A stretch of 64,000 nt of DNA from Asticcacaulis sp. AC466 (GTDB lineage Bacteria > Pseudomonadota > Alphaproteobacteria > Caulobacterales > Caulobacteraceae): positions 1 to 64,000 of the forward strand of contig NZ_AWGE01000001.1 in assembly GCF_000495815.1 (NCBI RefSeq), given 5' to 3'. This document shows, one piece after another, positions 26,785 through 34,678 of the stretch. The position numbers and the translations under genes were made by a program. Numbering within the stretch: the stretch's first letter is position 1; each line of letters starts with the position of its first letter. Below the pieces are notes generated by a model. The model saw only the letters and a list, made by a program, of their open reading frames with translations. It made no database searches and had not been told where the DNA came from.

Positions 26785-27374
26785 GCCATCAAGACCTTCA
26801 TATTACGCAATTGAGCCAGAAGCGGCAAAAGAGGCAGTCCCAGAACCGTGAAATAATCTCCGCGAATGGTATCAAAGAGATGCACGCCCTCGCCTTCCAA
26901 CATATAGCAGCCGACCGCCGACAGGATCTTTTCGCCCGTCTGCGCGATATAGCGGTCGATAAAGGCATCACTCAGAGTCCGCACAGTCATTTCCGCCGTT
27001 TCGACATTCGACCAGACAATAATGCCGTTTTCCGCCAAAGCCATGCCGGCATGCAGGTAATGGGTCTGACCACTCATGCGTCGAAGCAGGGCGCGGGCTT
27101 CGTCGAGCGTGTTCGATTTGCTGATGAGATCTTTTTCGAGTTGCAACACCTGGTCGCCGCCCAGAACCAGACCAGTATGCGATTGCGAGACGTGAAGGGC
27201 TTTGGCCTCGGCCAATTTCAAGGCAACCGATTTCGGCGACATGCCGCGCATCAGGCAATCGTCCTTGATGGCGTCTTCATCGAGATGCGCCGGGATTTTT
27301 GTATGCGAAATACCAGCGCCGGTCAGAAGCACCGATCTGGACGCAGAGGCGGAGGCAAGGATAAGGTCAGTCAT
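26781..27374 (-). CDS. maf: Maf family nucleoside triphosphate pyrophosphatase
   Basis: Maf proteins hydrolyse non-canonical or modified NTPs to keep them out of nucleic acids. The 197-residue protein has the N-terminal SASASRSVLL motif, LVLGGDQVLQ with the conserved Asp, and IRGDYFTVLGLPL near the end. The N-terminal position of the Arg and the LGGDQV motif fit the family in Caulobacter. It is first in maf-aroE-coaE and lies downstream of the ppsR-like gene across a 100-base gap. Confidence 0.93.
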   Translation of the reverse strand: MTDLILASASASRSVLLTGAGISHTKIPAHLDEDAIKDDCLMRGMSPKSVALKLAEAKALHVSQSHTGLVLGGDQVLQLEKDLISKSNTLDEARALLRRMSGQTHYLHAGMALAENGIIVWSNVETAEMTVRTLSDAFIDRYIAQTGEKILSAVGCYMLEGEGVHLFDTIRGDYFTVLGLPLLPLLAQLRNMKVLMA

Positions 27375-27474
27375 GTTGGTCTTTTATGCAGAAAATAAAT
27401 CCAGAAACGGGCAGGGGGAGCCATAACCCGTGACCGGTCATTGCGCAAATAGCGGAGACGTGATGCACGCCCCC

Positions 27475-28326
27475 TCAGATACCGCCCAGCCGCCCTGTCC
27501 GCTTTTCGTTCAAGAGGCTGATGATGGTCGCCGACGTTTCCTCAATGGATCGCCGGGTCACATCGATCACCGGCCAACCCTTTTTTTCGAACAGGCGACG
27601 GGCCCGAATGATTTCCTGACGAACGGCTTCCTGATCCGTATAGGAGGAGGGGCGGTCGTCGTTTAAGGTCAGCAGGCGGTTCTTGCGGATGGATATCAGC
27701 CGCTCCGGAGACGCAATCAGGCCGACAATCAGGGGGATATTGAGCTGGTCGAGTTCTTCCGGCGGCTCACGTCCGGGGACGAGGGGGATGTTGGCCGCCT
27801 TGATGCCGCGGTGGGCCAGATAGATACAGGTCGGGGTCTTTGACGTACGCGAAACACCGACCAGGACGACATCAGCCTGGCGCACCTTATCCACCGCCGC
27901 ACCATCGTCATGGGCAATGGCGTAGTTAAGCGCTTCGATCCGTTCAAAATATTCATTGTCGAGATTGTGCTGGGCGCCGACGCGTTTCGATACGGCTGCG
28001 CCGAGGTGGCGGGAGAAGGCAACCACGAGCGGATCAAGAACCCCAATCGCCGGCATGTCCAGTTCGCGGCACCGTGTTTCCAGAATGGTGCGCAATTCCA
28101 TATCGACGATGGTGTGCAGAACAATACCGGGGAAGCTTTCAATTTCGGCCAGGGCGCGTTCCATCTGCTTTTCAGAGCGGATCAACACATAGATATGCTC
28201 AATCGGCAGGATGGCTTCAAAACGGGCCGCTGCCGCCTTGGCTAGGGCGTTCAGTGTTTCGCCAGTGGAATCCGACACCAGGTGCACGTGAAAGTAGCTG
28301 CCGATTTTGGAAGAAGGCGAGGTCAT
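27475..28326 (-). CDS. ppsR: Pyruvate,water dikinase regulatory protein (kinase/pyrophosphorylase)
   Basis: A bifunctional serine/threonine kinase/phosphorylase of the DUF299 family that regulates PEP synthase or pyruvate phosphate dikinase. Motifs include FHVHLVSDSTGETLNALAKA at the N-terminus and the P-loop-like VLVGVSRTSKTPTCIYLA. The ATG at 28326 gives 283 residues. A longer open frame reaches 28440 but its first 38 residues look unlike the family and lie within the origin gap. It is the first gene left of the origin, equivalent to the first gene of the C. crescentus numbering. Confidence 0.93.
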   Translation of the reverse strand: MTSPSSKIGSYFHVHLVSDSTGETLNALAKAAAARFEAILPIEHIYVLIRSEKQMERALAEIESFPGIVLHTIVDMELRTILETRCRELDMPAIGVLDPLVVAFSRHLGAAVSKRVGAQHNLDNEYFERIEALNYAIAHDDGAAVDKVRQADVVLVGVSRTSKTPTCIYLAHRGIKAANIPLVPGREPPEELDQLNIPLIVGLIASPERLISIRKNRLLTLNDDRPSSYTDQEAVRQEIIRARRLFEKKGWPVIDVTRRSIEETSATIISLLNEKRTGRLGGI

Positions 28327-28462
28327 GAAATATATCTGTGTAAGGAACGGTGGATGGCCGCCCGGGATAAGTCGGGAGCGTTTGGGGATGATCATCCGAT
28401 AATTCGGTTGGTGCCGCAAGGCCATTGGATAAGGGTGCACAACTGGCGTTTTTACCCGTCGA

Positions 28463-28471
28463 TTATCCGCA
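28463..28471 (+). promoter_or_regulatory. DnaA-box-like site (TTATCCGCA)
   Basis: One mismatch from TTATCCACA, inside the predicted origin, left of the CtrA boxes. Confidence 0.55.
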
Positions 28472-28505
28472 TGTCACAAAACTGTATGAAATCCTTATGG
28501 CTGTC

Positions 28506-28514
28506 TGTGCGTAA
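28506..28514 (-). promoter_or_regulatory. DnaA-box-like site (TTACGCACA)
   Basis: One mismatch from TTWTNCACA on the minus strand, ending two bases before the first CtrA box, so CtrA and DnaA could interfere. Confidence 0.5.
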
Positions 28515-28515
28515 G

Positions 28516-28530
28516 TTAACTGTTCATTAA
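28516..28530. promoter_or_regulatory. CtrA box 1, exact TTAA-N7-TTAA
   Basis: TTAA at 28516-28519 and 28527-28530 with seven bases between. The second half reads TTAACCAT (28527-28534), the other known CtrA half-site form. It overlaps CCATTCACA (28531-28539), a weak DnaA-like sequence. Confidence 0.85.
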
Positions 28531-28556
28531 CCATTCACAAGGCGGCACGACATCGC

Positions 28557-28583
28557 GTTAGGAATTTATTAGCTATTCCTAAC
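28557..28583. repeat. Perfect inverted repeat within the origin
   Basis: GTTAGGAAT (28557-28565) and ATTCCTAAC (28575-28583) are exact 9-base arms around a 9-base AT-rich centre. It contains TTAG-N7-TTAG (28558-28572) and runs into CTAA-N7-TTAA (28579-28593), both CtrA-like. Confidence 0.8.
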
Positions 28584-28593
28584 ATTTGGTTAA
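28579..28593. promoter_or_regulatory. CtrA-like box, CTAA-N7-TTAA
   Basis: One mismatch from the consensus, at the right arm of the origin inverted repeat. Confidence 0.55.
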
Positions 28594-28602
28594 TTATCCC
28601 AA

Positions 28603-28611
28603 TCATTCACA
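28603..28611 (+). promoter_or_regulatory. DnaA-box-like site (TCATTCACA)
   Basis: One mismatch from TTWTNCACA, seven bases before the second exact CtrA box. Confidence 0.5.
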
Positions 28612-28617
28612 GGGTTG

Positions 28618-28632
28618 TTAAGAACTCATTAA
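28618..28632. promoter_or_regulatory. CtrA box 2, exact TTAA-N7-TTAA
   Basis: TTAA at 28618-28621 and 28629-28632 with exactly seven bases between, inside the predicted origin. Confidence 0.85.
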
Positions 28633-28647
28633 CCTTCTCTGTCTTCA

Positions 28648-28656
28648 TGTGAAAAA
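28648..28656 (-). promoter_or_regulatory. DnaA-box-like site (TTTTTCACA)
   Basis: Minus-strand TTTTTCACA fits the loose DnaA consensus TTWTNCACA exactly; six bases before the GAATC methylation site. Confidence 0.5.
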
Positions 28657-28782
28657 CCGGTGAATCCCGGCAAATCTGCGACACTTTTGCGCACTTTCCC
28701 TGCCCTCTATAACTCCTTCATACCTTTTCTTTTATTTAAGTATGGGTCATGACGTGTTCGACGTTTTACCCCGGATTGACAT

Positions 28783-29811
28783 ATGACCGTGACCCAGCCA
28801 TCGATATTAAAGGTTCTCAGCGGAGAGACGCTGTCGGTACCACCCGTATGGTTTATGCGTCAGGCCGGGCGCTACTTGCCGGAGTACCGCGCCTTGCGGG
28901 CAACGACGAGCGGCTTCGTCGATTTTTGCCTGAACCCTGAAAAGGCTGCGGAAGCGACCCTTCAGCCTATCCGACGGTACGGGTTTGATGCGGCCATACT
29001 CTTTTCGGACATTCTGATGATCCCCCTGGCCTTGGGTCAGGATTTGACCTTCGCGGCAGGTGAGGGGCCGATATTGGGTGAACTGCCTGATCTGGCTATT
29101 ATGCGTGAAAAGGCGCCGCTTGCCGGAGAGGCCTTGCAGAATGTGGGTGAGACCGTCGCACGGGTGAAAGCCCAGTTGGGGCCGGAGACGACGCTGATCG
29201 GATTCTGCGGTGGGCCGTGGACCGTTATGACCTATATGCTCAACGGTAAGAAGGCGCATGATCGCAGCCTGATCCGATCCTTCGTTTACGAAGACGAGGC
29301 CAGGGTGATGGCATTGCTCGATATCGTGATCGAGGCCTCGGCCTGGTATCTGAAAATGCAGGCGGATCAGGGCGCTCAGGTTCTTAAGATTTTTGAAAGC
29401 TGGGCAGAAGGGTTCCCGGATCCTTATTTCGATAGTCTGGTCATTCAGCCGCATGTTCGACTTATCGAACGGGTGAGGGCGCTGGGCGTCACATTGCCTA
29501 TCATCGGCTTTCCGCGTGGGGCCGAAGCCCGATGTCACGACTATATTGACGCCGTGCCGGTCCAGGGCATGGGACTGGGGACGGCAACGCCAATGACGCT
29601 TGGGGTCGAATTGCAGAAAAAGGTGCCGATCCAGGGCGCGCTCGATCCGGTCGTCTTGCGCTCGGGCGGAAAGGCGCTGGATGCGGCGGTCGATCTGATT
29701 TTACAAAGCTGGGGGCAGGGGCCCTTGATCTTCAACCTTGGGCACGGCATTTTCCCGGATACACCCATGGCTCATGTCGAGCAGGTATTACAACGAATTC
29801 GGGGTCGATGA
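28783..29811 (+). CDS. hemE: Uroporphyrinogen decarboxylase
   Basis: HemE converts uroporphyrinogen III to coproporphyrinogen III in haem synthesis. The 342-residue protein has PPVWFMRQAGRYLPEYR near the N-terminus, FSDILMIPLALG, GFCGGPWTVMTYML and FPRGAEARCHDY, all family hallmarks. It is the first gene right of the origin, as in C. crescentus, where transcription from the hemE side runs near the origin. It overlaps hemH by four bases. Confidence 0.97.
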   Translation: MTVTQPSILKVLSGETLSVPPVWFMRQAGRYLPEYRALRATTSGFVDFCLNPEKAAEATLQPIRRYGFDAAILFSDILMIPLALGQDLTFAAGEGPILGELPDLAIMREKAPLAGEALQNVGETVARVKAQLGPETTLIGFCGGPWTVMTYMLNGKKAHDRSLIRSFVYEDEARVMALLDIVIEASAWYLKMQADQGAQVLKIFESWAEGFPDPYFDSLVIQPHVRLIERVRALGVTLPIIGFPRGAEARCHDYIDAVPVQGMGLGTATPMTLGVELQKKVPIQGALDPVVLRSGGKALDAAVDLILQSWGQGPLIFNLGHGIFPDTPMAHVEQVLQRIRGR

Positions 29812-30863
29812 AAATGCGCTCAGTCGGCGAAGCGGTGGCGCAGACCAAGGTTGCGGTCCTGTTGTTCAATCTCGGTGGTCCCAAGGCTCCTGAAGATGTG
29901 CAGGGGTTTCTCTACAACCTGTTTGCCGATCGCAATATCATTAATCTGCCATTTGGTTTGCGCCAGGGCGTTGCGTCCCTGATTTCGAGCCGGCGGGCCG
30001 AATCGGCGCGAAAAAATTACGCCTATATGGGCGGTGGGTCGCCGATTCTGGCCGAAACCCAGGCTCAGGCTGACGCATTGCAGGCCTATATTTCGCGTAC
30101 AAAAGGGATTGAGGCCAAGGTCTTTATCGGTATGCGTTACTGGCATCCGTTCATCGAGGAGACGGTGAAGGAGATAGAGGCGTGGAACCCGGAGGAAATT
30201 GTCCTTCTGCCGCTCTATCCGCAATTTTCATCGACCACGACCCTGTCATCCTTTCAGGCCTTCAAGAAGGCGTATAAAGGGGCTGCCAAGGTGAGCGCAG
30301 TGTGTTGCTACGCTGACAACGATTATTTCATCAAGGCCCATGCCGACATGATCGCGGCGAAGCTGAAAACGATCAAGGACCCGGTCAATTACCGCCTGTT
30401 GTTTTCGGCGCACGGACTGCCGGAAAGCATTATCCAGCGCGGCGATCCGTACAAGGAGCAGGTCGAGGCCTGTGTCGCCCGGATCATGACCTCTCTGGGC
30501 GGCGCCGTCGAGCATACCATCTGTTATCAAAGTCGGGTCGGGCCGATGAAATGGATCGGGCCGTCGACGGATGCGACGATTGAAAAGGCAGGCAAGGACG
30601 GCAAATCGATTATCCTGGTGCCTATCGCCTTCGTGTCGGAGCATATCGAAACCCTGGTTGAGCTTGATATCGAATATGCGCATCTGGCCAGCGGGGCAGG
30701 GGTGAAGGACTATATTCGGCTGCCCGCGCTCGGCATCGACCCGAACTATATCAAGGCGTTGAATGACGAGATACTAAAGGCGATCGGGTCGAAGTCGTCT
30801 GTCATCGGCGATCATGATTGCGCTCGGTGCCACAAATTCTGTCCGAAAAGGAAGTCGGCATGA
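29808..30863 (+). CDS. hemH: Ferrochelatase with C-terminal cysteine cluster
   Basis: HemH inserts ferrous iron into protoporphyrin IX. The 351-residue protein has VLLFNLGGPKAPEDVQGFL, MRYWHPFIEET, LLFSAHGLPESII with the catalytic His, and SEHIETLVELDIEY with conserved His and Glu. The extreme C-terminus reads DHDCARCHKFCPKRKSA, with Cys338, Cys341 and Cys345. Ferrochelatases with a [2Fe-2S] cluster are known from C. crescentus, so a cluster is likely here. It overlaps hemE upstream and hemJ downstream by four bases each. Confidence 0.96.
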   Translation: MKMRSVGEAVAQTKVAVLLFNLGGPKAPEDVQGFLYNLFADRNIINLPFGLRQGVASLISSRRAESARKNYAYMGGGSPILAETQAQADALQAYISRTKGIEAKVFIGMRYWHPFIEETVKEIEAWNPEEIVLLPLYPQFSSTTTLSSFQAFKKAYKGAAKVSAVCCYADNDYFIKAHADMIAAKLKTIKDPVNYRLLFSAHGLPESIIQRGDPYKEQVEACVARIMTSLGGAVEHTICYQSRVGPMKWIGPSTDATIEKAGKDGKSIILVPIAFVSEHIETLVELDIEYAHLASGAGVKDYIRLPALGIDPNYIKALNDEILKAIGSKSSVIGDHDCARCHKFCPKRKSA

Positions 30864-31309
30864 ACTGGTATGATCTGGTAAGGGGGCTGCATATCCTGGC
30901 GGTTATCGCCTGGATGGCCGGTTTGTTGTACCTGCCGCGTCTGTTTATCTATCATATCAAGAATGCCGATGTGCCGGCCGTGACAAGCGTATTCAACGTC
31001 ATGGAACGCAATCTGTTACGCATCATCATGAACCCGGCGATGATCGCCGCCTGGATATTTGGCGGCATTCTTCTCTACATGCGCTTCCATGCTCATTGGG
31101 AGTCGTTGCTGAGCACGTGGATACTGGTCAAACTGGCGGGGGTTGTCGCCATGACCGGCTATCACCACCTGTTGAGTACGCGTTTCAAAAAGCTGCAACG
31201 GGGTGAACCGATCGGGACGGAAAGCTTCTGGCGCAAGATAAATGAAGTTCCGTTCCTTTTGGCAATTATCATGGTGTTGTCGGTAACCTTGGAATACGGG
31301 TCCAGATAA
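30860..31309 (+). CDS. hemJ: Protoporphyrinogen oxidase HemJ
   Basis: A 149-residue membrane protein with four helices that oxidises protoporphyrinogen IX to protoporphyrin IX. The conserved early motif YDLVRGLHILAVIAWMAGLLYLPRLFIYH carries the essential His; YHHLLSTRFKKL and FWRKINEVPFLLAI follow. The ATG at 30860 overlaps the hemH stop as ATGA, which decides the start. Together hemE-hemH-hemJ form a compact late-haem operon beside the origin. Confidence 0.93.
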   Translation: MNWYDLVRGLHILAVIAWMAGLLYLPRLFIYHIKNADVPAVTSVFNVMERNLLRIIMNPAMIAAWIFGGILLYMRFHAHWESLLSTWILVKLAGVVAMTGYHHLLSTRFKKLQRGEPIGTESFWRKINEVPFLLAIIMVLSVTLEYGSR

Positions 31310-31544
31310 GTCGTTGATCGCCAGCCGCAGAAGTTTTTCTTGATTCTGTGCGCCGTTGGTGTACCTATCCAGCGATAGCCGGTATCGGCACCATGGCCCC
31401 GCGTTCTGCGGAACAGCCACTTCAAATGACATTTATCAGCCTTTTCAAGCATTTAAGCCAAAGGGGCAGGGGATACGATCGCGATTGCAGGGGTTTTGAC
31501 CCTTTGCAAGTCCTCGCGCGTATCAACACACGAGAGATACACCC
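31310..31544. other. Intergenic region before rho
   Basis: 235 bases between hemJ and rho. It should hold the rho promoter and leader. I see no clear gene, hairpin terminator or known riboswitch in it. Confidence 0.5.
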
Positions 31545-32951
31545 ATGACAGACGAAACCCAATCCGAACAGCCTACGCCCGAAACAGAGGCGCAGACAGG
31601 CGCGGAGCCCCAAACCGAAGATACGCTGGACGCCGATCTGGAAACAGAAGAGGGTGATGAAGAAATCGTCGAAGGTTCGATGACGGGCCAGAAGATGTCG
31701 CTTCAGACCCTCAAGGACAAATCGCCGACGGACCTGCTGACCTTTGCCGAGTCGCTTGGCGTCGAGAACGCCAGCAATATGCGCAAGCAGGACATGCTGT
31801 TTGCGGTGTTGAAGGCGCTGGCCGAAGAGGGCGTTGAAATCACCGGCTCCGGTGTGATCGAGGTCTTGCAGGATGGTTTTGGTTTCCTGCGGTCGCCCGA
31901 AGCCAACTACCTTCCCGGTCCGGATGACATCTATGTTTCGCCGCAACAAATCCGCCGTTATGGCCTGCGTACGGGCGATACGGTCGAAGGACCGATCCGC
32001 AGTCCACGCGAAGGCGAACGGTATTTCGCCCTCCTGAAGACCACCTCGATCAATTTCGAAGACCCGGAAAACATCCGTCATAAGGTCCATTTCGACAATC
32101 TGACGCCGCTCTATCCGGAGAAGCGTTTGTGGATGGAAATGGAAGATCCGACGATCAAGGATCGCTCCGGCCGAATCATCGATATCGTCGCGCCGCTCGG
32201 CAAGGGTCAACGTTGTTTGATCGTTGCGCCGCCGCGCGTCGGTAAGACGGTCATGCTGCAAAACATCGCCAAGTCTGTCGCAGCCAATCATCCGGATTGC
32301 TATCTGATCGTTCTGCTGATCGACGAACGTCCCGAAGAGGTGACGGACATGCAGCGCACCGTGCGCGGCGAAGTCATCTCCTCGACCTTCGACGAGCCCG
32401 CAACCCGCCACGTTCAGGTCGCCGAAATGGTCATTGAAAAGGCCAAGCGGTTGGTCGAACACAAGCGCGATGTGGTTATCCTGCTCGATTCAATCACGCG
32501 CCTGGGTCGTGCCTATAACACCGTCGTTCCGTCATCCGGTAAGGTCTTGACCGGTGGTGTCGACGCCAATGCGTTGCAACGTCCCAAGCGCTTCTTCGGC
32601 GCTGCGCGTAACATCGAAGAGGGCGGCTCTTTGACTATCATCGCAACCGCGCTCATCGATACGGGTTCGCGTATGGACGAAGTCATCTTCGAAGAGTTCA
32701 AGGGCACCGGTAACTCTGAAATCGTGCTCGACCGTAAGGTCGCCGACAAGCGCGTATTCCCGGCCATGGATATTCTTAAGTCCGGCACCCGTAAGGAAGA
32801 ACTGCTTACGGAAAAGACTAATCTGCAAAAGACCTATGTTCTGCGCCGTATCCTCAATCCGATGGGCGCCCAGGATGCCATCGAATTCCTCAGTGACAAG
32901 TTGAGGCAGACGAAGAACAATGCCGAGTTCTTCCAATCGATGAACACCTAA
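31545..32951 (+). CDS. rho: Transcription termination factor Rho
   Basis: Rho is the hexameric RNA helicase that terminates untranslated transcripts. The 468-residue protein has an acidic N-terminal extension of about 50 residues rich in Glu/Thr, then the helical and cold-shock RNA-binding domains ([40 protein letters not shown]), Walker [28 protein letters not shown] and the R-loop region. It is followed by a perfect 13-base hairpin. Confidence 0.98.
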   Translation: MTDETQSEQPTPETEAQTGAEPQTEDTLDADLETEEGDEEIVEGSMTGQKMSLQTLKDKSPTDLLTFAESLGVENASNMRKQDMLFAVLKALAEEGVEITGSGVIEVLQDGFGFLRSPEANYLPGPDDIYVSPQQIRRYGLRTGDTVEGPIRSPREGERYFALLKTTSINFEDPENIRHKVHFDNLTPLYPEKRLWMEMEDPTIKDRSGRIIDIVAPLGKGQRCLIVAPPRVGKTVMLQNIAKSVAANHPDCYLIVLLIDERPEEVTDMQRTVRGEVISSTFDEPATRHVQVAEMVIEKAKRLVEHKRDVVILLDSITRLGRAYNTVVPSSGKVLTGGVDANALQRPKRFFGAARNIEEGGSLTIIATALIDTGSRMDEVIFEEFKGTGNSEIVLDRKVADKRVFPAMDILKSGTRKEELLTEKTNLQKTYVLRRILNPMGAQDAIEFLSDKLRQTKNNAEFFQSMNT

Positions 32952-32962
32952 GGATCACTTGC

Positions 32963-32993
32963 CAAATCAGCCTGACCAGTTCAGGCTGATTTG
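32963..32993 (+). terminator. Hairpin downstream of rho
   Basis: CAAATCAGCCTGA (32963-32975) and TCAGGCTGATTTG (32981-32993) are perfect 13-base arms, followed by TCATATTTT, a weak T tract. Confidence 0.75.
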
Positions 32994-33013
32994 TCATATT
33001 TTCGGAGCTTGAA

Positions 33014-33277
33014 ATGAAGGTTACGTTCGACATCGAGTGCACACCTGAAGAGGCCAGGGCGTTTCTGGGTCTTCCCGACGTCCAGCCGCTGAACGACTTT
33101 ATGGTCGAACAGATGCGCAAGCGGGTCGAAGCCAATATTCACTCAATGCAGCCGGAAGAAATTTTGAAGTCCTGGTCGAGCGTAGGCGTTCACGCTCAGG
33201 ACCAGTTTATGAAGCTAATGCAGAGTGCAGCTCAGGCCTCTCTAAACCCCTTCAATACCGGTAAGACTGACAAGTAG
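33014..33277 (+). CDS. Small conserved protein, DUF6489-like
   Basis: An 87-residue protein starting MKVTFDIECTPEEARAFLGL, followed by PDVQPLNDFMVEQMRKRVEA. This matches my memory of a small family (DUF6489) conserved in Caulobacterales and relatives; function unknown. No signal peptide, membrane segment or metal motif is visible. It lies between the rho hairpin and mnmE, ending 18 bases before the mnmE start and 10 bases before the first parS site, so ParB loaded at that site may spread over it. Confidence 0.75.
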   Translation: MKVTFDIECTPEEARAFLGLPDVQPLNDFMVEQMRKRVEANIHSMQPEEILKSWSSVGVHAQDQFMKLMQSAAQASLNPFNTGKTDK

Positions 33278-33287
33278 TACAAAGGAG

Positions 33288-33303
33288 TGTTTCACGTGAA
33301 ACA
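33288..33303. promoter_or_regulatory. parS site 1, on the mnmE start codon
   Basis: Exact palindrome TGTTTCACGTGAAACA, the universal ParB-binding parS sequence. The central CACGTG contains the GTG (33296-33298) that is the best start codon of mnmE, and the AAAGGAG ribosome-binding site (33281-33287) abuts the left end. Confidence 0.95.
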
Positions 33304-34624
33304 CACCATATTCGCTCTGGCGTCCGCCCAGGGCAGAGCCGGGGTCTCGATCATTAGACTCTCCGGTCCAGAGGCGTTAAATGCCGTCAAATACCTCACA
33401 TCAAAAACTCTTCTGCCGCGTCAGGCGACCTACACGTCGTTAACATGGCAGGGTGATGTTATCGATGAAGCCATTGTCATTTGGTTTCGAGCGCCCAACA
33501 GTTTTACCGGTGAAGACTGCGTCGAGTTGCACGTTCACGGCTCGCGGGCGATTTTGGATCGTCTGTACGCCATATTCAACGAACTCGGTCTCAAACTCGC
33601 GGCCCCCGGTGAATTTTCACGTCGGGCCTTGGAACACGGGAAGCTCGACCTAACCCAGGCCGAAGCCATAGCCGACCTGGTCGATGCAGAAACCGAGGCG
33701 CAGCGCCGTCAAGCGCTCACGCAAATGGGCGGTGGGCTCAAGCGACAATATGAGGTTTGGCGGTCGGACCTGGTCGATCTGCTGGCGCGTCTTGAAGTGT
33801 TTATCGACTTCCCGGATGAAGACCTTCCCGATAGTTTGGTGGACTCCATCCTGACGCGGATGCGGTCGCTCGAAGCGACATTGACGGCGGCCATTGCCGA
33901 CTCGCATCGGGGCCGCCAGATACGAGAAGGCTATCGCATCGTCATTCTAGGCGAACCTAATGCCGGCAAGTCCAGCCTCTTCAATGCCTTGTTAAAGTCA
34001 GAAGCCGCCATTGTTACACCTATTGCCGGCACCACGCGCGACATCATCGAGGCGCAACTGCGTATCGGACCCTATTCGGTTTTGCTTTACGATACCGCCG
34101 GCTTGCGTGAGACGGACGAGGTGGTGGAGGCGGAGGGAATTCGGAGGGCCCGCGCCAAGGCCGATGAAGCCGATTTGCGCATCTGGGTCATCGACAGCAC
34201 ACGTCCCGCCTTGCCGGATGATTTTCGTGCCGGCGATCTCATGGTCTTTAATAAGATCGATGAGGCTCTTGATGCGGAGCGACAAGCCGTCGCGGCCTTA
34301 CGTGTTTCACGTGAAACATCGGTGTTTGCCGTCAGCGTCTCACAAGCTGTGGGCCTTCCTGACCTTGTGTCCAAATTGGAGGCCATTGTGGGGGAACAGC
34401 TGGCCGTTCAAAACTTTCCCGCCGCCACCCGGCAACGTCATGTCGAGCGGCTGATAGACGCACGTGATCAATTGACGGCGGCCATACGCTCAAATCTGGT
34501 GGTGCCCGAACTGGCCGCGGAAAACATTCGCGCGGCTTTGAACAGTTTCGAGGCGCTCTTTGGGCGTTATGATGTCGAGGGTGTGCTCGATGTCATCTTC
34601 TCAAGCTTTTGCATCGGCAAGTAG
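33296..34624 (+). CDS. mnmE: tRNA modification GTPase MnmE
   Basis: MnmE with MnmG modifies the wobble uridine of several tRNAs (cmnm5U). The 442-residue protein has an N-terminal folate-binding domain (IFALASAQGRAGVSIIRLSG; FTGEDCVELHVHGS), a G domain (GEPNAGKSSLFNALL, DTAGLRETDE, NKID) and ends with the conserved FCIGK. The GTG at 33296 is favoured over the GTG at 33287 because AAAGGAG is 8 bases before it and directly overlaps the earlier codon. Two parS sites lie in the gene, one on this start codon. Confidence 0.96.
   Translation: MKHTIFALASAQGRAGVSIIRLSGPEALNAVKYLTSKTLLPRQATYTSLTWQGDVIDEAIVIWFRAPNSFTGEDCVELHVHGSRAILDRLYAIFNELGLKLAAPGEFSRRALEHGKLDLTQAEAIADLVDAETEAQRRQALTQMGGGLKRQYEVWRSDLVDLLARLEVFIDFPDEDLPDSLVDSILTRMRSLEATLTAAIADSHRGRQIREGYRIVILGEPNAGKSSLFNALLKSEAAIVTPIAGTTRDIIEAQLRIGPYSVLLYDTAGLRETDEVVEAEGIRRARAKADEADLRIWVIDSTRPALPDDFRAGDLMVFNKIDEALDAERQAVAALRVSRETSVFAVSVSQAVGLPDLVSKLEAIVGEQLAVQNFPAATRQRHVERLIDARDQLTAAIRSNLVVPELAAENIRAALNSFEALFGRYDVEGVLDVIFSSFCIGK
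34303..34318. promoter_or_regulatory. parS site 2, inside mnmE
   Basis: Exact TGTTTCACGTGAAACA within mnmE. In the mnmE frame it is translated as V-S-R-E-T. It lies 1,015 bases from site 1. Confidence 0.95.
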
Positions 34625-34678
34625 CGCCCGCCGCACCTATATGGTATAGGCGGCGTCTTCCTATTCAGAGTGAGATTT

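Larger units (their letters stand above)
28327..28782. other. Chromosomal replication origin (Cori-like)
   Basis: The 456-base gap between divergent ppsR and hemE is the location of the C. crescentus origin. It contains AT-rich stretches (about 28556-28640 and 28719-28741), two exact TTAA-N7-TTAA CtrA boxes (28516-28530 and 28618-28632), degenerate ones at 28558-28572 and 28579-28593, a perfect inverted repeat at 28557-28583, DnaA-box-like sequences and one CcrM site GAATC at 28662-28666. Genes on the two sides point away from it. CtrA is expected to repress and DnaA to activate initiation. Confidence 0.88.

Noticed and set aside
31422-32462. 346-codon minus-strand frame opposite rho
   Set aside because: Shadow of rho, which is complete and highly conserved.
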